64,000 nucleotides of DNA from Tetrapyrgos nigripes. Taxonomy: Eukaryota; Basidiomycota; Agaricomycetes; Agaricales; Campanellaceae. Below, piece after piece: positions 34,197 to 45,419 of this stretch. Positions within the stretch are counted from its first letter, which is position 1, and the number at the start of each line of letters is the position of its first letter. The stretch is from the NCBI GenBank assembly GCA_013368315.1, contig JAACJM010000197.1, positions 62,001-126,000 on the forward strand, written 5' to 3'. The notes beneath the pieces were generated by a model. The model was not told the origin of the DNA. It searched no databases and was given only the letters and a program-made list of their open reading frames with translations. The position numbers and the translations under genes are program-made.

Positions 34197-35395
34197 ATTT
34201 GAGGCATCACCCTAGGGCGAAAATCCTGACCCTTCCAGCTTCCAGACCTAGCTCATGCTCGCTGTAAATCTTCATAACCATTCCAGACTCCAGTTGGACA
34301 AGCTCGACGCCGCTCCCTCGCCTCCTAGTCCCATGCTCGTAATCACGCCTAAACCACCACTCATCCCCTCTCCCATTCCCCCGAAGTACCACTTATTCCA
34401 ACACCACTTCTCTCTCATACCCCATCTGAACCCCACTCAATATCCCTCGGAACAATATCCAAAAAGAACCCAAACCGGTCGGATTTCGATAGGGCCGTAG
34501 CTATGTCGGATCGGGATAGGGTATCACATTTGTTGGAGTCGGAGATGGTGAAGGGGCAGGGTTGGAGATGGTGAAGGGGCAGAGTTGGAGATGGTGAAGG
34601 TGCGGGAGATTATTTGAAGATGAAGACTGGGGAAAGGTAACGTTGGATGCGGTGATAGGTATGTGGCGCACATAGAGGATGGGGATGAAGATGGACCCAA
34701 TTACATGTTTGCGTGTTTGAGAGAGGAACGGGAGGCAGACGCAGGAAGGAGCATATAAGTAGAACGATGAGCGTAGAGACGTGAAATTTGGCATGATAGT
34801 GAATGGCTTCGAAGCAAAAATGTCGAAGAAGCAACGGTTTGACTAGGTGTGAGGTTGGAGCACAGAAAGTTGACGAGGATAGGTCGGTACGGCGTTATGT
34901 GAGCCGCACTAGTCATATTTTCGTGCATTAAACATGTTTTGTCCAATGTGGGAGCACTTGAAATGAAGAAGGAAGTAGCCTTCAAGTTCAGCGACGCCGA
35001 TGAACGGAGAAGAGTTACGGCAAACAATGACACGCAAAAGCGACGCGGTGACTCACATGATCCAGGCGCGTCGTCGCGTCCCAAGTCCCGTCACCCACCA
35101 TTGCTTCAAAGCGAGGTCGGAAACATGTTGAAGTCAAGTAAAGAGTAGAAAAACGATATCTCTATGTAAGTATTCGACTGTACACGTTACACGTTTCAAA
35201 AACGCTGAAAGTGATTTCATCGCCTTCAGTACGCCGATTCCGTAGTAGGAAATCAGCAAGAAATCAACAAATTCCTTGGCATACGGACATACATACATAG
35301 GCCACGCGCAGGTAAATTCATTTCCGCTTTGCAGACTCCCTTTTCTCCCCCCTTTACCTACTTTTCTCCAGCCAAAATGTTGCACCATGATGTTC
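34197..35395. other. Intergenic with a small minisatellite
   Basis: Contains three copies of a 23-bp unit (GTTGGAGATGGTGAAGGGGC type) at 34541-34606. Several open frames are present, but their peptides are Ser/Leu/His-rich with no recognisable domain. It should hold the promoter of the cyclase gene. Confidence 0.45.
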
Positions 35396-36690
35396 TCAAT
35401 GATCTGCATCTTTTCCATTTATCCCATACTCCTTGGTGACTGAAATAACAATGGCTTCCGAGTCATTGTTTCGACCATACACAGCGGGAATTGAGAAGCC
35501 TTGGTCAGTCTGGGAATGTCTGTGAGCGAACACTATGCTAGACTGGAGGCCATGAGAGTTGATATCTGTGCCATCTTCACTGATCAGCCCAAATTTAATT
35601 TGCCTGAACACTACGCAAGCCATTGAATTTACTATGGCTTGCACAGGAACAGCAGACATCCCACGATAGACAGCTGGTAAATTTGGGATGTTGTATATCA
35701 CCAGGACTGCAATATTTCCAGCAAGTGCAACCCTAGCGGAATATCACTCTTCAGTAAAAATAATCGTTGAAGCAGATTTCTGAATGATGAGACATACAAA
35801 TAATATTGCTGTCCACCTTCAAGTAGCTTTCTTGAGAACAGAGGTAAAAATCCGCTACTACCAAAGAATGCTCTGACTTGTGCATTCCGGTTGTTTTCGG
35901 AGATCGAGTAACTGATAATCCGATAGGTGATTGCAGTGAACACAGCGCTGTCGTTGACCAATCATGCAAATGGCATGGCTTGGGTGAAACCAGATACGCC
36001 TGTGACAATGCATGACTTTGTCAGGTCCGAAATATGTTCTGCGCCGACCCCAAAGGGTATCGTCAAAGAGCCTCCCACTACAGATAACCAGAGGAGGATG
36101 AACACTACCATCACTATCTTGTTTCTATTCCAGATGGCTATAACCCGGAAAAGGAACAGAAAGGAAGTAAAAATAGTGCTGAGTCCAGGAAACCAGCCCA
36201 CAGCGACTTGAAGAGCTTGACAATTGGGAACATCGGTGGCTAGTGACAGATTGTCAGAGCAATTTTGACAAGAAAACTTGATTTTGACTGACCGTTAAGA
36301 ATAAAGCAAGACAGGGCGCATGCAAAAGTCATCAATCTTTTTTAGGGGAGGTTTTCAAGCAATTGCTTTAGCTTCATGATCATGAACAAGGTAATATGCG
36401 CTCACACACCTGGATAGATAATAGATCAGAGTAGGATAACTTATTTTATACTTGAACAGGAGCTGGTAATCACTTCCAATGTTCATAGCACAGTCCCATA
36501 TGTAACCCTGCACCAGATTATGGGGATTGAAGTTTGTGGTCTTGGATTTAAAGCTGATAGAAATAGTACTCACCCCCACAGTCATAGCATAAACGTATCT
36601 GGCAACCTCTACTTGTGAGGCAAGTTCAGGATCGAGGAATTCTAACGGTGTGGAGGGATTTGGGAGGGACACTGTAGTGGAGTTTGACAT
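35396..36690 (-). pseudogene. DUF6533-type fungal multi-pass membrane protein with an internal stop
   Basis: Starts MMSNSTTVSLPNPSTP at ATG 36690. It continues ASQVEVARYVYAMTVG, YIWDCAMNIGSDYQLLFKYK and YPTLIYYLSR, the N-terminal signature of the large Agaricomycete family with a DUF6533 domain. Further exons encode hydrophobic segments (GWFPGLSTIFTSFLFLFRVI, NKIVMVVFILLWLSVVGGSL), then VNDSAVFTAITYRIISYSI and a tail ending GINGKDADH. I count about six to seven membrane segments, so a plasma-membrane or endomembrane location is expected; the role is unknown. A TGA at 35962-35964 interrupts the FA/LVNDSAVF region, where a CGA codon is plausible. The truncated product would lose the last membrane segments. 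Confidence 0.7.
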
Positions 36691-37303
36691 CACAACAGTG
36701 GGAGGGCGTAAGCTACATGTTCAGAGAAACTGGCTTATATATGAGCAACTATTTTCAGCAAAGATCAGTTCTCAGCCTGTAGATATCTCCGGCTGCGGTC
36801 ACCATCATCCTGTGTTCCAGTGATGTTGATGTTGATGCAGTGGCGCAGGTGTGCTGTAAATTCTAGACCTGATGAGGCCTGAAAGCTGAGTATAAAACTC
36901 CATTAGCCGTGCCAAATTGTTCGGGGAGATTTTGAATTTCTCAACTTTTGATGAATGAATCATACACCCAGTTTTTTTTTAGAAATACAGCGGATAAGGA
37001 TCATCTTCGGGAAGAAGCTTCTTACATCCATCATGGGCACCCACCGGAAATCAAGCCAATTGTGATAGCATGGGTGCAATTGCTTTGTTCTGGTGATTCA
37101 CTACATTTTGAATGGCTGTGAAATATCTCACAGATCAGATCGAAAGCGCAAAGACGAAATCGACCGAAGTACAAACCAAACTCGGCTGGTCACCAGCCTG
37201 ATCATAAGTATTATAAGCAATTACAGCCGACCACAGATCATCATATCTAGTTATAAGAATATTGCGCTGTTTCCAACGCTTGATCGAACCACCACCTCCA
37301 TCC
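36691..37303. other. Intergenic upstream of mpaB-like copy B
   Basis: From about 37246 it matches the upstream flank of copy A (ATATTGCGCTG and ACCACC..CCATGGAC), so the segmental duplication starts there. The rest holds no gene I can support. Confidence 0.5.
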
Positions 37304-39418
37304 ATGGACTCCCTCTCTCCTCTCACGCAGGTATGGCCAAAAGTCACTTTTGGAGCTATTTTACTCTTGTTGTATATGACTCTCGTACGCTGTCTGCGTT
37401 GGAAGCGTTACAACGCCATTCATCGCCAATACCAGCCAAGATACCAACGGAAAGGAACGCTTACACCAGAAGAAGCGCAAAGAGTTTTGGTCACAGCCCT
37501 GCAATACGACATGCCTTTGATGCTCAATTACTCCTTGGCTTTCGCACTTTTCAAGTCGTATGCGATAGTGAGTTCTTTGATAGCTTTCCAAAGGCACACT
37601 CTCAGCTAACCTACCACTCATCTACTACACCTTCACAGCCGTCTATTTCCAAAATATTGATGAGCACGAAGGAGTTTGGTTCGAAGGAACGGATATCGAA
37701 GAGATACGCTGATGTGAGTATCCAAAGTCCTTGATCAATGTTCTGCTTATAGACTAAGGGCTTCTACAGACTGAGATCCTAATTGGTGAGTACTTAAAAT
37801 ATCCAAGACCTTCTTCTTGTGCGCGCTATCCCCGCTCTCTCTACTGAGCTAAATTCTCCGTATATATTTATATCCGGATATCATGAGACTGACACCTACT
37901 TCTTGAAATAGCATCCTGGGTGGCATGCCCTATCAATGGGAAAGTCTACATGGATGACACAGATGACCATGATCTCAATTGCGCAACTTCAAGGAAGGAG
38001 GCTTCCAGGACAGATATCGCCGCTCCTACGACTATCAATGTCAGCGAGAAAGCTCAGAGACACGGTCAAGACGATCCACGCGCCATGATAGCGCTAGCTC
38101 GAGTCAATTGGTTACATTCAAAGTATCCTATTGTGAGTTAGTTCTACTAGTTGATACTTACTCTGAGTCCATCGCTCATCACTGCTCCCAATGTCATTCT
38201 ATCTGATTCGTTTCAAGAAAAATGAAGATTACCTCTATACGCTAGCATTTTTGGCTTTCGAACCGGAAAGATGGGCTAAGCTTTACGGATGGAGAAAGTT
38301 TTCGGAGCTGGAGGCGCATGTGAGTCGATTCATTCTGCTATTCCTCCAGTGAGCATCGCTAATATCAACTACTAGGCTTCATTCGTCTTTTGGACGGAAA
38401 TCGGTCGAAGAATGGGTATCAAGAATATCCCAGAGACTGCCGAGGCATTCAAGAATCAGATGATAGTGGGTGTATATCTTAACTTCCTTACATTCATCAT
38501 TGTCCTCTCTGATTCATTCCATTGCATTCAGGAATATGAATCGACAGCTGTATACCCGTCCAAAGTCAATCACGACGTAGCCCAGTTCACTTTAAACGAG
38601 CTACTTTACGCCTTACCCTCTGCTTTCGGTATGAAGGAATTTGCAAGGAGAGTAGCCGTTAGTTTGTTGGAAGATGGAGCGAGGGAGGCTATGATGTGAG
38701 TGAATGGTTCTAGTTAGACTGAAGACCAGAAGTAAGATTTCACTTGGCATTATAGGTATCCGCCTCAGCCAGCATACCTACGTCTCTTTGCAACGTCTAT
38801 TCTCCACACGATAAACTTCATTCAGAAGCATTTTTGCCTACCTCGTCCTACACCTCGGTTCCCGGTTCACCCTGAGTTACCTGATTTCGCTAAGAACTGG
38901 GATGGCAACGGTACCTGCAAGCGTACTCACTTTCGCTTCCATACCCTTAAAGACTTACTGACTTATGCGGTGTCTTCTCAATGTGCACTCCAGCTCAAAC
39001 CAACAAATCAACCTCCAAGCCCAGTACCACCGCTAATGCATCTCTCTACAGAATGCATCCCCAATGGTTCCAACCCCAGCCTTGGTACAAACCTGAATCT
39101 ACGACGTTCCTTGGCCGATTGGGTGATTGGATGCTCGTTAAGTTGGGTGCAGCAGGAAGTATGCCTGGGAAGACGCTGAGGAGTGAGGGATATAGATTAG
39201 AGGAGACGGTCAGTTTTCAGGTCTTCTGGCGTATTTATATTGATATTTGCTCGGTACAGGGTCCTCTGAGATTCGAAAAGTGTGAGTTCATCGGTTTACC
39301 TACTTAGTACTCATCTTTGTACTCACTGTCTCGTTTCGCAGCTGGAAATGACGAAGCCATTAAGATGGCTGAAAAGTTGCAGGGATGTCCAATCGGTGGA
39401 CCTTGGGCACGAAAGTAA
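37304..39418 (+). CDS. mpaB/rubber-oxygenase-like protein, copy B, intact
   Basis: Eleven exons (37304-37567, 37639-37713, 37770-37785, 37912-38132, 38218-38319, 38376-38465, 38532-38695, 38756-38910, 38994-39208, 39260-39281, 39342-39418) join in frame to 466 residues. An N-terminal membrane anchor (about residues 14-32) precedes the domain blocks EFALFK-like SLAFALFKSYAIPSISKILM, YADTEILI, ARVNWLHSKYPI, NEDYLYTLAFLAFEPERWAK, GWRKFSELE, PSKVNHDVAQFT and HTINFIQKHFCLPR. This is the ER-bound oxygenase mpaB/mpaB'/rubber oxygenase (formerly DUF2236) family. MpaB of Penicillium cleaves the farnesyl chain in mycophenolic acid synthesis; the substrate here is unknown. It includes a 16-nt microexon. 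It lies 21.8 kb from copy A in the same orientation. Confidence 0.88.
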
Positions 39419-39434
39419 AGTGGTTCATCAGATC

Positions 39435-40503
39435 TAGTGATGTGCGGGCCTGGGCTTGGGCCTCATAAAATCAAGGCCCGAGCTCAAGGCGAAAGCCCAA
39501 TGTAGGCCTGGGCTTTTCTCACAAAAATGTAGATTGAGTGTAGTATATGCTATCTATGAAGTATGTACACAAAATTAATATGCATTATACTAGAATGTCC
39601 TCCCATTATCAACCTCTAACTGCCATATCTCTAAGTAGGTCTTATCCTTCAAGAATTCCTGCCACTGCTCAATGATCTCTAGCTCCTATACTACATCTTC
39701 CTCCTCCATGTACTCATTTTTTGATGTAGCGTGTTCCTGATTCATTCAATTCGCGAGTCACGCGTCACGGACCCCTCAAAATTCGCGAAAAAAATCGTCG
39801 AGTTCGCGTCACGGAGGCCTAGACGCGACTTCCCCGCCAGAATGCGTCCAAAAACGGCAAATTTTCCCTAGAAATTCGCGAAAATTCGCGTAAAAAACCG
39901 ACAGTCATGGCTCACATTCCCATTTCGCAGCAAAAAAATTTGCGAGGCCATGTCACGGTCACGGTGCCCTCGCGAATTGAAAGAAATGGGACAGTAAATC
40001 AATTCCCATTTGATGAGGCATTTGAGGAATTGTAAGGTGTACTCAAGAAACTAGACTATATGATACACACTGCTTTAAGAGAAGAATGAAGTCAGTACTT
40101 AGCTCTTTAATCCCTGAAGAGAAAGAGAAAATGCACATGTACATGTAAACAAAAAATTCTGAGTACTTAACGGCGAGACAGAACCCTTACAGTAAGTACC
40201 GGCACTTACGGCAATCCATGCATCGGATCATCTGGCTATCTGTCGGATACCCTCTGCCGGATGCGGATTGGGCCTCGAGCAACCTGCCATTCGAGTGGAT
40301 TGCATCCGAATCCGACCAAATCCGATCCATTAGGAGCTCTACATGTAGTTGAAGAATGACGGCTGTTACAGCTAGTACAGGTCAAAGTGCGCCACACGAC
40401 TGCCAGGAGAGTCCCAAGCCTGGGGCTAGCCCTAGGCTTTGGGCTTGGGCTTGGCTCGGGCTTTTCGGGCATAGGGCTCAGGCCCTAGGCCCGCATATCA
40501 CTA
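39435..40503. mobile_element. Non-autonomous hAT-type element, 1069 bp, 8-bp target duplication
   Basis: The ends are inverted: TAGTGATGTGCGGGCC on the left, and its complement with one mismatch on the right (GGCCCGCATATCACTA). ATCAGATC flanks both sides (39427-39434 and 40504-40511). TAG(T/G)G-type ends with an 8-bp duplication are hallmarks of hAT elements. Subterminal GGGCTTGGGC/GCCCAAGCC motifs are plentiful. No transposase frame is present. It splits the 3' flank of mpaB copy B, which continues colinear with the copy A flank after 40511. Confidence 0.9.
39741..39985. mobile_element. Nested inverted-repeat element inside the hAT insertion
   Basis: TTCATTCAATTCGCGAG at 39741-39757 is inverted at 39969-39985 with one mismatch. 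The interior is rich in TTCGCGAA-type and TCACGG strings. No target duplication is clear. It may be a MITE that inserted into the hAT element or part of its original interior. Confidence 0.5.
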
Positions 40504-40664
40504 ATCAGATCATGAGGATAATCTATCCAAGTGCTATCGAGCTACTCGAGAGATGCAGTATTGTAGGGAAGGAATGATCACTAATTCGAGAGAGTGGTAA
40601 AGCTCGTATACATCATGAATCGATTACAGCAAATGCAGAAATCAGTTACGAGGCCCCTTTAATA

Positions 40665-40945
40665 GAGCTGATTAGCAGCGCCCTTTTTTATCTCCGAAAC
40701 TTAGCCGAAAGGCGAGTTGATTTCTGTGGTGCTTACTAAGACAAATTGCTATGCCTCCACACTTCATGAATCCCTCATACTTTAGTCTCGGAACTTCCAA
40801 CACATCCCCTAGATATGTTCAGAATGCATTGCGAGCACTAACAATGGAATAGTGCAGGAAGGATAGTACAGTGCAAGCCTTCGACCCATGACGGCATTTA
40901 GAACTTAGCCGATGAGCGTCCGGAGAATTCCGAGACCGCAAAAAT
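40665..40945. repeat. Dispersed repeat, copy 1 (second copy 53773-54035)
   Basis: Landmarks shared in the same order and orientation: GATTAGCAGCGCC, GATTTCTGTGGTGCTTACTA, ATCCCTCATACTTTAGTCTC, GATATGTTCAGAATGCATTG and GTGCAAGCCTTCGACCCA. It is non-coding. It directly precedes the left end of the 9.6-kb element. Confidence 0.75.
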
Positions 40946-40988
40946 TAATAAGGAACTCGTTCTTATGCTCGATAGCTCCTCGGAGAAC

Positions 40989-41307
40989 ACCTAGATGACT
41001 GGGAATGAGAATGAGAATCGAGAATGAGAATGAGAACCCGAATGATCCGAAATATTACCGAACGGACCGATCGGCAACTTTTGCTGAAGGCTTTGACAAA
41101 CAATGCCACAGGGACACGTCATCAGTGCCTCACCCTCAACACCCTCGCTCGTCGTCGTCGGACAGCACTGTCAACGATTCACCATGGCCACTATTGGCCA
41201 CTTTTCCTCTTCTTCCTTAACTTCACACCTCAATATCACTACTATTCTTGATTTTATCCGTTTCACAACGCTAGCAAAGTCAACAATTTCACTCGAACAG
41301 CGTGCCT
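40989..41307. repeat. Left inverted repeat of the 9.6-kb transposon
   Basis: Matches the reverse complement of 50313-50612. It contains the start codon (41184) and first 40 codons of the CxC gene, so coding sequence forms part of the element end. Confidence 0.8.
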
Positions 41308-41867
41308 TTTACAATCCGCCAGAGAAACTACCAACTCATATTGCGCGTCTCCTGGTTTCCCTACTAGCCATCTCAGAGGATGTAGTTGGTTCTCTTTGGG
41401 AGAATTTGAAGGAGGTGGTGTGGAATAGCAGTGATGAGGTCAACGAGCAGGTAATTAGGAGGTACAACCACTTTGCCCTTCAGAACGGAACTTGTGCGTG
41501 CTTGTTTCTTTTCTTTCATCACATACTTATCTCATGATTGCCTAGCCTATCGCCATCTCTATCCTCCCAGTCCGTTTTGCCAAGTCCCATCATGCCCTCA
41601 CGCAGCGTCAAAAACACCACTTCGTGAGCCTTCGACGTACCGAGCCACACTCTTTACTCTTCGTGACGGTACTTTGCCCATATATACAACATCTTTGTAC
41701 TGCCGTGGTAGCAATACTTCCAATATAATCTTCTTCGCCGTTCTTATGCAGTCTGCTCAGGTTGTTATTCACGCTATTACCTCAATTACCACGTACACAA
41801 GCGAAGTTCGTCAAGGACATATTACGCTAGTGTACCTGAGATTGTACAGGTTTCAAGAGACTTCTTT

Positions 41868-42108
41868 CACTGCGGGCGGCCATTGATATTTGCAGGCATT
41901 TTTATCGGGAGTTAAATTACGAAATTTTCACACAATTTCTAGGCTGAAAGTATTTGCCAGTATTTGCCGCTGAAATGCCAGCTTTCCATTTAAAGCTGGC
42001 ATTTCAGCGGCAAATACTTTGACTTTTATCAGCCTAGAAATCGTGCGAAAATTTCGTAATTTAAGTCCCAATAAAAATGCCTGCAAATATCAATGGCCGC
42101 CCGCAGTG
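41868..42108. mobile_element. CACTG foldback MITE, copy 2 (241 bp), full length
   Basis: The ends are CACTGCGGGCGGCCATTGAT and its exact complement. The inverted arms extend about 80 bp, and the centre is a second palindrome (GCTGAAATGCCAGCTTT and complement). T residues flank both sides (41865-41867, 42109-42111), consistent with a 2- or 3-bp target duplication. CACTG ends with a short duplication point to a CACTA-type mobiliser. It sits inside a CxC gene exon. Confidence 0.9.
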
Positions 42109-42395
42109 TTTAGGGCCTATTCGGATGCCCACGTTTTCCGTTGCGTATCATGTAATATTCCCATTTTTAGTAATGAAAACGTATTTTGTCAGTCGCGTTC
42201 GAAAAAATACGTAGCTCCGTAACAAGTGAAAAACCATGGTCTGTTTGGCCGACCATCATACGGAACAATATCCGGAACAATACGCATGAGGTGCGTTCGG
42301 TTGCCAAGCTGCGTTTCTTGCGCTGCCGCTGCTCACTGCTGCTGATCTCGTTCTTTTTCTCTTTCTCTCTTTTCTCTTCTCGTTTTTCCTTCGCA

Positions 42396-43874
42396 ATGTC
42401 TGCAGAAGAGCCTACAGGGGGTCTTCCAAGTATCTCGGCCCCTGGTTCACCTACCCAGCAAGCAGGAGACCCATGGACAACGGAGATAGACTCGAAAATT
42501 CTCTCCCACCTAGGACAGGTCAAGAAAGACAAGAAGCTGCAGAGGTGGACCTTCACTGTCCCTGTCTGGACCAATCTGGGCAATGAGTTGGAGTCTCAGG
42601 GTTATCCGGGCTTCACTAACACACAACTGAAGGAAAGACTCGCATTTGTACGTCTATTAACATTTTTTATTTCTTTTTCGAGAACTGAAGTACTTTCAGC
42701 TACAAAAACAGCCGCCGAAATCATCAGTTTCCACCCTGCCAACACCTTGCACTCCTTCCATCACTTCAGCTCCCGCTCCTGCTCCCACTCCCACTCCTGC
42801 TCCTGCTACTACTCCTACAACTCTGCTTCCGGCTGCTACTGTGAACGACATCGCTAATTGGACCAGTGAGGCAGATACCCATGTGATTACTTTCTTGGAG
42901 GACGCAAAGGCCAGGGGTCTTATGTCCGAAAGCAATTTTAAAGGAACGGCATACTCTCAAGGTGCAAAATACCTGGCCGAAAAAGGATACCACTTCAGTG
43001 CCAAGCAGGTCAAAAATTGTTGGACCCGGGTACGTTTATACGTTAGATTGACCTACTCACGACTGACAAGAACTATGAAGTTCAAAGCGGACTTCAAGAT
43101 TGTTGCGAAACTTCGTCTACTCTCAGGTTTCGGATGGTGCCCCATACGACATATGGTCACTGCGACTGATGAAGTGTGGGACCAGTACATTACGGTACGC
43201 TTGATGTTTTTTTTATTTTCTTTCAATCTTGTCCTAATCTTTTTGTATTTGTAGGGTCACAGAAAGGCACACCCATTTCGCACCCAGCCGTTCCCTCATT
43301 ATGATGCCATCGCTGGTATTGTTGGCCACAGCACTGCCACTGGTGCCATGGCGCAGTCATCGGAGAAAGCCAACTTCGCACTTGACTCTTCAGAGGATGA
43401 GGAGGGAGAGGATGTAGAGGAGGACGATGACCAGTCTGAATGTGAGGAGGAAGCTGAGTCTCCAAAGAAGGTATGTCTCCATTTACTTCGAATACTTTTT
43501 TTATTCATAGAACTGCCCAGAAGCGTCATTCCGCTGCCAGTCCAAAAGCTACACCTGCGCGTAAGTGTCAATGAGTCACTGCTGGTGCCAAAGCCCTCTT
43601 CAACATCGATTCTTCAGTGTCATCATTGACCGATAGCATCGTGTCTGGTTCACTCTTTGCGCCGCCTCCTACTGACTCACCTGAAAAGAAGAAGAAGGCT
43701 TTTGATGTTGTATGTGCTGAGGAAGGTCTCAGTCCTCACTCATTGGCAAAAGCTCGTTGTGTATTCAGGGGAAGGGGAGAGATTGCTCAGGAGTATCTTA
43801 GCTTTGATGCTTCTAGTGAGGAGGAGAAGGAGGCCCGTCACTATTGGTTGTTGGCAGAGATGGGTGAGCTCTAA
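42396..43874 (+). CDS. Myb/SANT-like DNA-binding protein of the PIF/Harbinger element
   Basis: Six exons (42396-42647, 42700-43029, 43081-43194, 43255-43470, 43521-43560, 43618-43874) join in frame to 402 residues with no stop. The first 85 residues and residues about 130-260 each look like trihelix/Myb modules (NWTSEADTHVITFLEDAKAR, KQVKNCWTR, FKADFKIVAKLRLLSGFGW, WDQYITGHRKAHPFR), separated by a Pro/Thr-rich linker. The C-terminal region has an acidic run (DSSEDEEGEDVEEDDDQ) and a basic segment. In PIF/Harbinger elements this protein helps the transposase enter the nucleus and bind the ends. It looks intact although its partner is dead, so it could still act in trans. Confidence 0.8.
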
Positions 43875-44032
43875 GGTTGTTTCTCTTTGTTGCTTTTTTT
43901 TCTAGTTGTTCTATTATACTCTCTCTTTAATTACTGTTCTGGTACTTCATTTTCTGATAGTCGTTCTTACCAAAAGTTGTTCTTTACCAAAAAGTCAATG
44001 ATATTGATACTTATTCAAATATAGTATGGAAT

Positions 44033-45419
44033 CTACATATTAGGAAGTGACTGTGTATGAGGGACACCTGCTCTACGTGCAGTTTCTGCCAAATAGCTCT
44101 CCCACATCGCAGTTGCAATACTATCATGGAGCTGAGAGGCTCTTGTCGTCTCTGCAGAAGAGATGCCAGCTGTTGGTGTGGAGTCTCCATTTGGATCAGG
44201 GTCTTCGAGTTCTCGAACCTCTGGAAGTCGGAAAGGATGTTTTGGTGGATCGTAGATGATGATGGAGTTATGAAGGGCAGCCAGAGCAAGGGGTAATTGG
44301 CTCTGGACTCAGAGCGGATATTCACAGACATCCCGAATGATAGCCCACCGCTGCTTGACTACTCCGAAGATGTGCTCGATCACATTGCAGAGTTGGGCAT
44401 GGTGAAGATTGAAGAGCTCTTCTTTTGTCTTTGGTCTGTATCCAAGGACATGAGTGAATAGGAATATACAAGACTCGACTGTTTCAAGGACATACCGAAT
44501 ACTAGCAGCTTCCCATTCCCTCAGATGATAACGAACATTACAGTAAGGTACCAGGAGTTTGTCACAGACAGGAAATCCTGCATCTGCCAGGTAATATTTA
44601 CCAGCTGGTACATCAAAACCTGTCTTCAGTGCCTCCTCAAAAAGATGTGAATTGGCAATGCTACCCTCCCAGCCAGTAAGAATAAAAGAGAAAAACATGT
44701 TCTAGTCACAGGCTGCAAACACATTCTGACTGAGGTTGCCTTTATGATCACGGTAAGGAGCCTTTATGTCCACTGGAGGCCTGGCAAATATATGACTGCC
44801 ATCAACTGCACCGAGACAGTCTTTGAAAAAGGGAAAGAATTTTGGATTATTGGCAATGATGGGGTGAAGATGATCGGATAGGGTAGACGTATGTACTTGC
44901 TTCGGAACTTGTTCGAGACCATTGCATTGAGAATGTCGTGGAAGTTTCTGCAAACTACTCAGAGTTGTTTCATCAAAAAGTGACCAGTACTGACCGAGAT
45001 ACAGTTTCTAGGGAATGCTGAAAGCGCTCTGCTACCCGCCTAACTGACAAATTTGTCACTGCCTGGTAGAGGAAGGTGCTAAGTATCTCATCAACATCCA
45101 CATATCGACGAGGCTTCAACCCTCCAGATTTCTGCAACTCAGCCTTGAGCTTGTGAAAAACATGTTGCCGAATACCACAGTTATGAAATAATCTATCTGA
45201 GTGCCCATCCAGCAGCTCATCCATCCACTCAGCACCAGAAAGCTTGGAGGTATGATATTCCTCTGGGAAGTAGCGCTTGTAGCTAGTGGTATGGACAGCG
45301 GCAACAACAACAGTAGCAACTGTTGCAATTAGTGCACGACGACGACGTTCTAGAGATCGTGAAGGAAGGCGCTGGGATCCGAAGTTGCTAGTGGATTTAG
45401 AGGAGCGTGTGCATACCAT
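44033..45419 (-). pseudogene. PIF/Harbinger DDE transposase (HARBI1-like), degenerate
   Basis: Starts at ATG 45419. It encodes a basic N-terminus, then RYVDVDEILSTFLYQAVTNL with a helix-turn-helix (RRVAERFQHSLETVSR). The DDE core has KDCLGAVDGSHIFA (first Asp), YYLADAGFPV (second Asp) and NVIEHIFGVVKQRW (Glu), with the C-terminal tail ALHNSIIIYDPPKHP. Three lesions are visible: a one-base loss near 44881-44884 (after the YIRLP segment), TAG at 44702-44704, and TGA at 44309-44311 before VQSQLPLALAALHN. The original stop is at 44033-44035. The catalytic residues survive but the frame does not. Confidence 0.85.

Noticed and set aside
34701..35084. Minus-strand frame of 127 codons
   Set aside because: Ser/Leu/His-rich with no family features and no splice partners.
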